From: Patescibacteria group bacterium
GTDB lineage: Bacteria > Patescibacteriota > Minisyncoccia > Minisyncoccales > JAGOPM01
Reading direction: 5' to 3'
DNA: 5,278 nucleotides
NCBI GenBank assembly: GCA_022710815.1
Contig: JAKLGF010000036.1
Coordinates: forward strand, 1-5,278
Under the pieces are notes generated by a model. The model searched no databases and was not told the DNA's origin. It was given only the letters and a program-made list of their open reading frames with translations. Made by a program: the position numbers and the translations under genes. Positions 1 through 5,278 of this stretch are shown piece by piece; the stretch's first letter is position 1, and the number at the start of each line of letters is the position of its first letter.

Positions 1-1062
1 CCCAAGCAAATTGCTACTGGTTTAGTGGCTAGAATTAAAGTTCTATCTAATCTTAAGCTTGATGAGCATAGATTGCCTCAAGATGGAAGATTTAAGATTT
101 CCAATGATTCAGACAAGATTTCTATCAGAGTCTCAATACTTCCAGTCTTCTACGGAGAAAAGATTGTTATGAGGCTTTTGTCTGAACAAGCCAAAGCTTT
201 AACTTTGGAAGAATTAGGATTTAGACCCAAAATGGCTCAAGCTATTAAAGATAATCTCAAAAAGCCATTGGGAATGATTTTGGTTACTGGTCCTACTGGA
301 TCTGGTAAAACCACAACTTTGTATGCCTTGTTGCAGAAAGTAGATAGAGAAAAAATGAATGTTATGACCATGGAAGATCCAGTGGAATATGTGGTTGATG
401 GGATTAATCAATCTCAGGTTAAGTCTGAAATCGGATATACTTTTGCTGCTGGATTAAGATCAATGTTAAGGCATGACCCAGATATTATCATGGTCGGAGA
501 AATCAGAGACCATGAAACAGCAGACTTGGCAGTCCATTCTGCTTTAACAGGACACTTGGTTTTAAGCACATTGCATACTAATGATTCAATTGGTGCTATT
601 CCCAGGTTGATTAATTTAGGAATTCCCAATTTCTTAGTTTCACCCAGTTTGAATATTATCATTGCTCAGAGATTGGTAAGAAAGCTTTGCCCATTGTGCA
701 AACAAATGGAAAAGGCGCCAGTTGGAGTTTCAGAAATGATTCAAAAAGAAATTGCTACTGTCCGCAAAGAAGATATTGCTAAATACGGAATTAATTTGGA
801 CGGAGAAATCTTAACTGGCAAGCCAGTGGGATGTAAGGAATGTAATAATACTGGATACAGCGGAAGAATCGGAATTTATGAAGTCTTTTCCATGAGTGAT
901 GATATTGCTCAGATATTGGCTGGCAATCCTTCTGAAGACAAGATTAGGGAAGTGGCTCAGGCTCAGGGAATGATTTCCATGAGACAAGATGGATTCTTGA
1001 AAGTAATCTTGGGAGTGACATCTTTAGAAGAAGTAATTTCTCAAACTAAAGAAGGAGAATAA
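1..1062 (+). CDS. pilB: Type IV pilus extension ATPase PilB (GspE/PilB family), 5'-truncated by window edge
   Basis: Cytoplasmic secretion ATPase that powers pilin polymerisation at the PilC platform. The frame is open from base 1 without a start. The GTG at 25 lies inside a conserved stretch (ARIKVLS), so it is not the true start; the N-terminal (MshEN-type) part lies outside the window. About 353 codons are visible. Seen in order: RLPQDGRF at 70-93; Walker A GPTGSGKTT from 289; Asp box MEDPVEY at 370-390; Walker B RHDPDIIMVGEIRD at 469-510; His box with His codons at 553 and 574 (TGHLVLSTLHTND). Then come two CxxC pairs (CPLC at 688-699, CKEC at 832-843), the zinc-binding tetracysteine typical of PilB/GspE and absent from PilT, which decides the assignment. 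The linker between the pairs (44 residues) is longer than in classical GspE. The gene ends 1 nt before pilT. GspE of a type II secretion system is the alternative, but the adjacent pilT favours T4P. Confidence 0.95.
   Translation, partial: PKQIATGLVARIKVLSNLKLDEHRLPQDGRFKISNDSDKISIRVSILPVFYGEKIVMRLLSEQAKALTLEELGFRPKMAQAIKDNLKKPLGMILVTGPTGSGKTTTLYALLQKVDREKMNVMTMEDPVEYVVDGINQSQVKSEIGYTFAAGLRSMLRHDPDIIMVGEIRDHETADLAVHSALTGHLVLSTLHTNDSIGAIPRLINLGIPNFLVSPSLNIIIAQRLVRKLCPLCKQMEKAPVGVSEMIQKEIATVRKEDIAKYGINLDGEILTGKPVGCKECNNTGYSGRIGIYEVFSMSDDIAQILAGNPSEDKIREVAQAQGMISMRQDGFLKVILGVTSLEEVISQTKEGE
1052..1057 (+). promoter_or_regulatory. Strong Shine-Dalgarno for pilT
   Basis: AAGGAG lies inside the last codons of pilB, 6 nt upstream of the pilT ATG at 1064. 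It is the only near-perfect ribosome binding site in front of a start codon in this window. It supports ATG 1064 as the pilT start and allows pilT initiation independent of pilB termination. Confidence 0.8.
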
Positions 1063-1063
1063 A

Positions 1064-2179
1064 ATGGACGGAATAAACATATTAAAAGAAACAATTTCAG
1101 GAAAATCAAATGAGAAATTGCGCAAAGCAATGGCTTTAGCCATTGAAAAGAGCGCTTCAGATTTGCACTTATGCGTAGGGCATAAGCCAATTGTCAGAAT
1201 CAATGGAGATTTGGTTGTTTTGTCTGAAGAAGAGGAATTTTCAGAAAATGATATGGCCTCCATTGTTAATATCCTGCTCCCTGAATCCAGACGCCAGAGA
1301 TTCTTGCAGGAAAGAGATATTGATTTCTCCTATTCTTTAGAAGATAAAATCAGATTTAGAGGCAATATCTATTTCCAAATGAACAAGATTTCTTGTTCAT
1401 TGCGCTTGATTCCCAATGTCATTAAAACATTAGATGATTTGGCTTTGCCCAAGGTGATCCATTCTTTTACTCAACCTAAGCAAGGATTTGTTGTTGTAAC
1501 TGGTCCTTCTAATCAAGGAAAGTCTACTACTTTGGCTGCTATTATTGATGAGATTACTAAGACTAGAAATGATCATATCATTACCATTGAAGATCCAATT
1601 GAATATATTTTCAGCGACAATCAAAGCATTATTGACCAGAGAGAAGTAGACAAAGATGTGGCTACTTTTGATAAAGGATTAAGGGCCTCGCTTCGCCAGG
1701 ATCCTGATGTTATAATGGTAGGAGAGATCAGAGATTTAGAAACAATGACCACAGCTTTAACAGCTGCCGAAACTGGACATTTGGTCTTTGCTACTTTGCA
1801 CACTAATTCTGCTGCTGAAACCATTCACAGAATTATTGATAGTTTTCCAGGAGACAGGCAAAACCAAATCAGGGCCCAGCTATCCACTGCCTTGTTTGGA
1901 ATAATTTCGCAAAGATTAGTGCCTAGTATTAATGGAACCTTGGTTCCAGTCTGCGAAGTACTATTTAATAACACAGCAGTTTCCAATTTGATTAGAGATA
2001 ACAAGATTCATGAAGTTCCTTCTATTATTGAAACATCAGCCAGCCAAGGAATGGTTTCTATGAATAAATCCCTGGCTTACTTAGTAAAGCAGGGAATAGT
2101 ATCTTTAGATGTAGCTTTAAATTATTCGCTTAATCCAACAGAACTTAAAAGTTATTTGAACCAAAAATATGAAATTTAG
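1064..2179 (+). CDS. pilT: Type IV pilus retraction ATPase PilT
   Basis: Hexameric cytoplasmic ATPase that drives pilus depolymerisation. The 371-residue product has the PilT N-terminal signature SDLHL at residues 32-36, about 14 residues later than in classical PilT, so there is a short N-terminal extension. Walker A is GPSNQGKS at 147-154, Asp box EDPIEY begins at 176, Walker B is DPDVIMVGEIRD with Glu221, and the His box has His239 and His246 (TGHLVFATLHTN). AVSNLIRD at 305-312 occupies the place of the AIRNLIRE retraction motif. There is no tetracysteine, which separates it from PilB. The P-loop is unusual (SNQ instead of TGS/TGQ) but still satisfies GxxxxGK[ST]. The start is fixed by AAGGAG 6 nt upstream, and the gene follows pilB by 1 nt, so the two are very probably co-transcribed. 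A PilU-like paralogue is a weaker alternative, since this is the only retraction-type ATPase in view. Confidence 0.93.
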   Translation: MDGINILKETISGKSNEKLRKAMALAIEKSASDLHLCVGHKPIVRINGDLVVLSEEEEFSENDMASIVNILLPESRRQRFLQERDIDFSYSLEDKIRFRGNIYFQMNKISCSLRLIPNVIKTLDDLALPKVIHSFTQPKQGFVVVTGPSNQGKSTTLAAIIDEITKTRNDHIITIEDPIEYIFSDNQSIIDQREVDKDVATFDKGLRASLRQDPDVIMVGEIRDLETMTTALTAAETGHLVFATLHTNSAAETIHRIIDSFPGDRQNQIRAQLSTALFGIISQRLVPSINGTLVPVCEVLFNNTAVSNLIRDNKIHEVPSIIETSASQGMVSMNKSLAYLVKQGIVSLDVALNYSLNPTELKSYLNQKYEI

Positions 2180-3371
2180 ATACCAAGTAAAAACTAAAGA
2201 CGGGTCCAGTATTTCTGGGACAATGGAATCAGCTTCCCAGGAAAGCGCTTTGGAATTCTTACAAGCCAAGGGGTATTTTGTGACCAGCCTTAGCCCAGAT
2301 GAACAGCCCATTTTCAAAAGAGATATTAATATTGGAAGAGTATCTTTTAATGATGTTTTGCTTTTTACCCAGCAATTGGCTATTTTGTTTAAATCTGGAG
2401 TTCCTTTGACTGAATCATTAAGAACTCTGGGGGCTCAGAATGCTAATCCAGTGTTCAAGGAAAAGATTTTAAATATTGCTCATGATATTGAAGGAGGATC
2501 TTCTTTTTCTGAAGCTTTGTCCAAGTATGATAAGATCTTTTCACCTTTCTTTATCAGCATGGTTAAGACTGGAGAAATTTCTGGTAAATTGGCTCAGAAT
2601 TTATTGACTCTCAATGAGCACATGGAAAGAGAGAATAATCTTAGGCAGAAAGTGATTGGAGCCACTACTTATCCTTTATTCATTTTAATTGTCTTTATTG
2701 CTGTTTTTGGAGTTATGGCTTTCTTTGTTATTCCTTCTTTTGAACAAGTCTTGGGACAATATTCAGACAAAGTTCCACCCGTTACTCAATGGATTTTTGC
2801 TGCTTCAGCTTCCATGAGAAATCATGGCTGGACAATATTTGGAGTTTTTGCTGCTATTATTGTTTTCCTAATTTGGTATGTGAATACCAAGCAAGGGAAG
2901 GAGAATATTAACAGATGGTCTTTGGGCTTGCCTGTGATTGGAGATATGGTTAAAAAAATCCAAGTAGCTTCAATGGCTGAATCTTTGGCCACTTTGATTT
3001 CTGCTGGATTGCCCATTTCACAGTCTCTAGAAATTACAGCTGATGTTGTCACTAACAGTGTTTACAAGGACATTGTTTGGGAAGTAAGGGATCAGGTGAG
3101 AAAGGGAAATCCCATGAGCGCTGTCTTCTCAGGCTATTCAGACTATATCCCTCCCTTAATGACTCAAATGATTTATGTGGGAGAAAAAACAGGAAATCTG
3201 GAAGATGCCATGGGTAAGGTTGTTGTTTACTATGAATCAGAAGTTTGGAGAACAGTAGACAGAGTAATTGGAATGCTTGAGCCAGCTTTAATCATATTTT
3301 TGGGCTTAGTGGTCGGATTCTTTGCTATTGCTGTCTTCTTGCCCATTTTCTCAGCTATCCAGTCAATGTAG
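2169..3371 (+). CDS. pilC: Type IV pilus inner-membrane platform protein PilC (GspF family)
   Basis: Integral membrane platform that couples PilB/PilT to pilin insertion and extraction. The product is 400 residues, the usual length for the family. It has an N-terminal cap (YQVKTKDG...GTMES, 5-21) and two GspF repeats at about 63-186 and 265-388. The duplication is visible in SGVPLTESL (76-84) versus AGLPISQSL (279-287), and KTGEISGKL (133-141) versus VGEKTGNL (337-344). Hydrophobic segments lie at about 167-190, 221-238 and 370-392, matching the three-helix PilC/GspF topology. The ATG at 2169 is the only plausible start, because an in-frame TGA occurs at 2157-2159. It overlaps the end of pilT by 11 nt and has no recognisable Shine-Dalgarno, so translational coupling to pilT is likely. 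Ala codons by hand count are 24 GCT, 4 GCC and no GCA. It is the last gene before a 127-nt spacer. Confidence 0.95.
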   Translation: MKFRYQVKTKDGSSISGTMESASQESALEFLQAKGYFVTSLSPDEQPIFKRDINIGRVSFNDVLLFTQQLAILFKSGVPLTESLRTLGAQNANPVFKEKILNIAHDIEGGSSFSEALSKYDKIFSPFFISMVKTGEISGKLAQNLLTLNEHMERENNLRQKVIGATTYPLFILIVFIAVFGVMAFFVIPSFEQVLGQYSDKVPPVTQWIFAASASMRNHGWTIFGVFAAIIVFLIWYVNTKQGKENINRWSLGLPVIGDMVKKIQVASMAESLATLISAGLPISQSLEITADVVTNSVYKDIVWEVRDQVRKGNPMSAVFSGYSDYIPPLMTQMIYVGEKTGNLEDAMGKVVVYYESEVWRTVDRVIGMLEPALIIFLGLVVGFFAIAVFLPIFSAIQSM

Positions 3372-3381
3372 TTTTTCACAG

Positions 3382-3408
3382 CTTAATTAATTGCTAGCAA
3401 TTGTTAAG
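3382..3408. repeat. Inverted repeat/palindrome in the pilC-pilA spacer
   Basis: A perfect 14-bp palindrome AATTGCTAGCAATT (3389-3402) is flanked by a second inverted pair, CTTAA (3382-3386) and TTAAG (3404-3408), with a one-base asymmetry (TT versus G) between the arms. It begins 10 nt after the pilC stop. It could be a dimeric regulator site, since it overlaps the -35 of the candidate pilA promoter. It could also be a weak hairpin at the end of the pilBTC transcript, but it is AT-rich and lacks a proper T-tract, so a classical terminator is not supported. The palindrome itself is seen directly; its role is inference. Confidence 0.5.
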
Positions 3409-3419
3409 TTTGGTATTAT
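3391..3419 (+). promoter_or_regulatory. Candidate sigma70-type promoter for the pilin gene
   Basis: TTGCTA (3391-3396, 4 of 6 to TTGACA) is followed after exactly 17 bp by TATTAT (3414-3419, 5 of 6 to TATAAT). Transcription would begin near 3426 and leave a roughly 70-nt AT-rich leader before the pilA ATG. The -35 hexamer sits inside the palindrome at 3389-3402. A separate promoter for the pilin would fit the much higher demand for pilin than for motor proteins. AT-rich spacers give chance matches, so this is a candidate only. Confidence 0.35.
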
Positions 3420-3498
3420 TAAATAGTAATCAAAAACAGAAAGGTCGTGATTAATCTTTGTAAATATATTATTAAAGTAAAATAAATTATTAAAACAA

Positions 3499-4011
3499 AT
3501 GAAAACAAACAAGGGTTTCACATTAGTTGAGTTGTTAGTTGTTATCGCAATCATTGTCACCTTGGCCTCTATCGTTTTGGTTGGTATTCAGAGTGCAACC
3601 AAGAGAGCTAAAGATGCTAGAATTATTGCTGATATGTCACAAATTAGGAGTCAGATCGAATTAACAAAAGATACAGGGACTTATAACGGAACATATACAT
3701 TCATCACTACAAATGATGATACTGGAATTTCCGAAATAAACTCAGAATTAAATACTCTTTATTTTGATATTCGCAAGCAACTTGGTTTTCCAATTGAGGG
3801 AGCAACTGGATATGTTGCCGCAACACACGCAACATCTGTTTGGGCAATTGGTTTGCATGGTGGATCTAGCAACATGGATTGGTGCGCTAAAGTTCCATTG
3901 ATATCTACTACAGGAGAATATTATTGTGTTGATTCTACTGGAAAGGCTGGAAAAACATCTGTTGCCACAGTTTGTGCTGGGACAGTATTAGATTGCGGAA
4001 CCGTCAACTAA
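3499..4011 (+). CDS. pilA: Type IV prepilin (probable major pilin, PilA-like)
   Basis: Pilus fibre subunit of 170 residues, processed by PilD. The class III leader is MKTNKG, with cleavage predicted between Gly6 and Phe7; the mature start FTLVELLVVIAII has the conserved Glu at +5. Residues 7-30 form the hydrophobic helix, continuing into an amphipathic helix rich in Lys/Arg/Ala (31-57). The globular part is Gly/Thr-rich and has four Cys (129, 143, 159, 166), which could form two disulfides. WAIGLHGG and EYYCVDSTG are the kind of tail seen in many Patescibacteria pilins (my recollection, not searched). The start is set by the leader; the bases upstream (ATTAAAACAA) have no Shine-Dalgarno. A candidate promoter lies upstream and a strong terminator downstream, so it may be its own transcription unit. 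Ala codon use (6 GCA, 6 GCT, 3 GCC) differs from pilC. It is probably the major subunit given its position, but a minor pilin or pseudopilin cannot be excluded. Confidence 0.88.
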   Translation: MKTNKGFTLVELLVVIAIIVTLASIVLVGIQSATKRAKDARIIADMSQIRSQIELTKDTGTYNGTYTFITTNDDTGISEINSELNTLYFDIRKQLGFPIEGATGYVAATHATSVWAIGLHGGSSNMDWCAKVPLISTTGEYYCVDSTGKAGKTSVATVCAGTVLDCGTVN

Positions 4012-4028
4012 TATTTAGCAAATTTCGC

Positions 4029-4065
4029 AAAATGCCCTATAATAAAATATAGGGCATTTTATTTT
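4029..4065 (+). terminator. Rho-independent terminator after the pilin gene
   Basis: A perfect 13-bp stem (4029-4041 pairing with 4048-4060, core TGCCCTATA/TATAGGGCA) with a 6-nt loop ATAAAA is followed by ATTTT. It lies 17 nt after the pilA stop. The T-tract runs straight into the ATG of pilD at 4066. It should end or attenuate the pilin transcript, reducing read-through into pilD. Confidence 0.85.
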
Positions 4066-4833
4066 ATGTATATATCCATTTTAGGTTTTCTTTTAGGAAT
4101 ATTCTTGGGCTCGTTTTTGAATTGCATCAGTGTTAGGCTGGCTAGTAATAAAAGCTTTACTAAAGGCAGATCGCAATGTGTTTGGTGCAATCATGATTTG
4201 GACTGGAATGATTTGTTCCCAATATTAAGCTTTTTGTTTTTGAAAGGAAAATGCAGATATTGCAAGAAAAAGATTTCTTGGCAGTATCCAATTTCAGAAA
4301 TATTGTTTGGTTTGGTAGTAGCTACTCATTTTTATTTCTTTGATGGCAATATTTTGAATTTAGTTTTGCAAATAGTTATTTCCTCCTTTTTGTTTATTAT
4401 CTTCTTCTATGATTTAAACCATTGTTTGATACCAGTGGATCTGGTCTATTGGGGAATAGGGGTTTATTCTCTTTATGGCTTTGTTAATGGCTATTTCTCT
4501 TCCTGGGACAAGGCTTTTCCCATATTGTTGGGCATATTCATTCCAGCTGGATTCTTTTGGTTATTGTATGCTTTATCTGGTGAGAAATGGATGGGAGCAG
4601 GAGATGTTAAGCTTATGCTCTTACTAGGGTTCTTAGGCATGCCCAACGTGTTAATAAGTTTGTTGATAGCAGTTATTAGCGGTGGTATAATAGGATTAAT
4701 ATTAATAGTTTCCAAGAAAAAAACACCCAAAAGCGAGATTCCTTTTGGACCATTTCTGATTGCTGGTTATTGGATCGCTTTATTCTGGGGCCAGAATTTA
4801 ATGCAACTGTATTTTAATTTCTTATTCCAATGA
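4066..4833 (+). CDS. pilD: Prepilin peptidase / N-methyltransferase PilD
   Basis: Inner-membrane bifunctional aspartic protease that removes the prepilin leader after Gly and methylates the new N-terminus; both pilins here are expected substrates. The product is 255 residues, a normal full length. The N-terminus GIFLGSFLNCISVRL (11-25) is typical of the family. The cytoplasmic methylase domain has a complete zinc site, C38xxC41 and C63xxC66, and a YPISE motif (74-78). The two peptidase aspartates are Asp116 (FYDLNHCLIP) and Asp180 in GAGD (177-180), followed by VKLM. IPFGPF (225-230) is the conserved C-terminal motif. Several hydrophobic helices are evident. ATG 4066 is chosen because it gives the family N-terminus and no in-frame upstream start exists. 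It abuts the terminator T-tract and has no standard ribosome binding site; AGGG at 4051-4054 is 11 nt away and locked in the stem. The TGA stop overlaps the next ATG. Confidence 0.95.
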   Translation: MYISILGFLLGIFLGSFLNCISVRLASNKSFTKGRSQCVWCNHDLDWNDLFPILSFLFLKGKCRYCKKKISWQYPISEILFGLVVATHFYFFDGNILNLVLQIVISSFLFIIFFYDLNHCLIPVDLVYWGIGVYSLYGFVNGYFSSWDKAFPILLGIFIPAGFFWLLYALSGEKWMGAGDVKLMLLLGFLGMPNVLISLLIAVISGGIIGLILIVSKKKTPKSEIPFGPFLIAGYWIALFWGQNLMQLYFNFLFQ

Positions 4834-5278
4834 AACATAATTTTGAAAAAGGATATACTCTGGCAGAAATGATAACAGTAATAGCTATTATTGTTATTGC
4901 TGCTGGAATTTTTGCTAATTTTGGTTCTTCTCAGAAACAGCTTTCTCTGCAAAGAGATGTTTATTCCTTTGCTCAGAATATCCGCAGAGTCCAGCAAATG
5001 GCCAGTTCTATTTCTACTGTTACTAATTGTGACCCTAGCGGTCAAACCCAAATGGTTCCCAGAAATGGTTACGGAGTCTTCTTAGAAAAAGGACAGGGAA
5101 GATATTTGCTTTATGCTAACTGTGATTGTGCTAGAGGAGCTGATAATAAATGCCTTGCTCCTTATGATATTCCCGAAGGAAGTGACATTTATGCTTCTGG
5201 AGAAAGAGTAATGAATTCTCCAATTAAGCTTTCCAATCAAGTAGAAATATCTAAAATTGTTGGAAAAAAGAACGGAGC
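4830..5278 (+). CDS. Prepilin-like / pseudopilin protein (GspH/FimT-like), 3'-truncated by window edge
   Basis: The ATG at 4830 overlaps the pilD stop (ATGA), and the frame stays open to the window end (149 codons visible, no stop). The leader is MKHNFEKG, with predicted cleavage between Gly8 and Tyr9. The mature start YTLAEMITVIAIIVIAAGIF has Glu at +5 and one long hydrophobic helix, so it should be a PilD substrate. After the helix, FAQNIRRVQQMA (47-58) resembles the start of GspH/FimT-type minor pseudopilins, which act in initiating or capping the fibre. Cys occur at 67, 98, 100 and 108 in NCD and CDCARGADNKC. No Shine-Dalgarno is visible, so translation is probably coupled to pilD. Its end lies outside the window, so length and subclass are uncertain; a minor T4P pilin is the main alternative. 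Confidence 0.82.
   Translation, partial: MKHNFEKGYTLAEMITVIAIIVIAAGIFANFGSSQKQLSLQRDVYSFAQNIRRVQQMASSISTVTNCDPSGQTQMVPRNGYGVFLEKGQGRYLLYANCDCARGADNKCLAPYDIPEGSDIYASGERVMNSPIKLSNQVEISKIVGKKNG

Noticed and set aside
25..1062. GTG at 25 as the start of a short, complete PilB.
   Set aside because: The frame is open upstream to base 1, and the codons before it continue the conserved region. PilB needs N-terminal sequence that is missing here.
1..3371. Type II secretion system instead of type IV pilus.
   Set aside because: PilB, PilC and PilD resemble GspE, GspF and GspO, but the adjacent retraction ATPase PilT is specific to type IV pili.
3382..3415. The palindrome after pilC as a Rho-independent terminator.
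   Set aside because: The stem is AT-rich and bulged, and it is followed by only three T and then GG. It is reported as an inverted repeat of unknown role.
4831..4833. Alternative genetic code with TGA read as Gly (Gracilibacteria/Absconditabacteria).
   Set aside because: pilD ends at its normal family length on this TGA, in an ATGA overlap with the next gene. No other gene in the window has internal in-frame TGA, and Gly is mostly encoded by GGA.
4767..5051. A minus-strand open frame of 94 codons across the pilD/pseudopilin junction.
   Set aside because: It is antisense to two well-supported genes, is Ser/Asn-rich and low in complexity, and has no recognisable motif. The other minus-strand frames in the window (for example 214-411, 1024-1263, 2822-3052, 4491-4730) are rejected for the same reason.
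4891..5085. A + strand open frame of 64 codons inside the last gene.
   Set aside because: It overlaps the pilin-like frame from 4830 in another phase; that frame has a clear class III signal peptide and stays open to the window edge, so this one is a shadow.
1..5278. CRISPR arrays, tRNA/rRNA genes, insertion sequences or attachment sites.
   Set aside because: No direct-repeat arrays, cloverleaf-like segments, transposase motifs or terminal inverted repeats were seen, and coding sequence fills almost the whole window.

Overview
This window is one contiguous stretch of a type IV pilus (T4P) assembly locus. All genes are on the + strand. The order is pilB (5' end outside the window), pilT, pilC, a pilin gene (pilA-like), pilD, and a second pilin-like gene that runs off the 3' edge. 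The DNA is AT-rich, intergenic spacing is very short, and stops TAA, TAG and TGA are all used, so the standard bacterial code applies. The compact pilB-pilT-pilC-pilin-pilD order and the protein style (for example the WAI...YYCVDSTG tail of the pilin) suggest the Candidate Phyla Radiation (Patescibacteria, perhaps Parcubacteria). This placement is inference from general resemblance and was not tested by a database search.

Bases 1-3371 form a tight ATPase/platform block. It holds the extension ATPase PilB, the retraction ATPase PilT (1 nt after pilB, with a strong Shine-Dalgarno) and the inner-membrane platform PilC (overlapping pilT by 11 nt). Bases 3372-3498 are an AT-rich spacer with an inverted repeat and a candidate promoter that would serve the pilin gene. 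Bases 3499-4011 encode a prepilin with a class III signal peptide. A strong Rho-independent terminator at 4029-4065 ends the pilin unit and abuts the start codon of pilD (4066-4833). pilD overlaps the start of a pseudopilin-like gene (4830 to the edge) by an ATGA.

Together the genes encode a nearly complete pilus motor and processing set. PilD cleaves and N-methylates both prepilins, PilC anchors the cytoplasmic ATPases, PilB powers assembly and PilT disassembly. Having both ATPases implies a dynamic, retractable pilus, of the kind used for adhesion, twitching or DNA uptake. The alignment subcomplex (PilM/N/O) is not visible and may lie outside the window. I found no undescribed system here. 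The points most worth a second look are regulatory (the terminator/start-codon junction at pilD and the palindrome over the pilA promoter) and small motif deviations in PilT and PilB.
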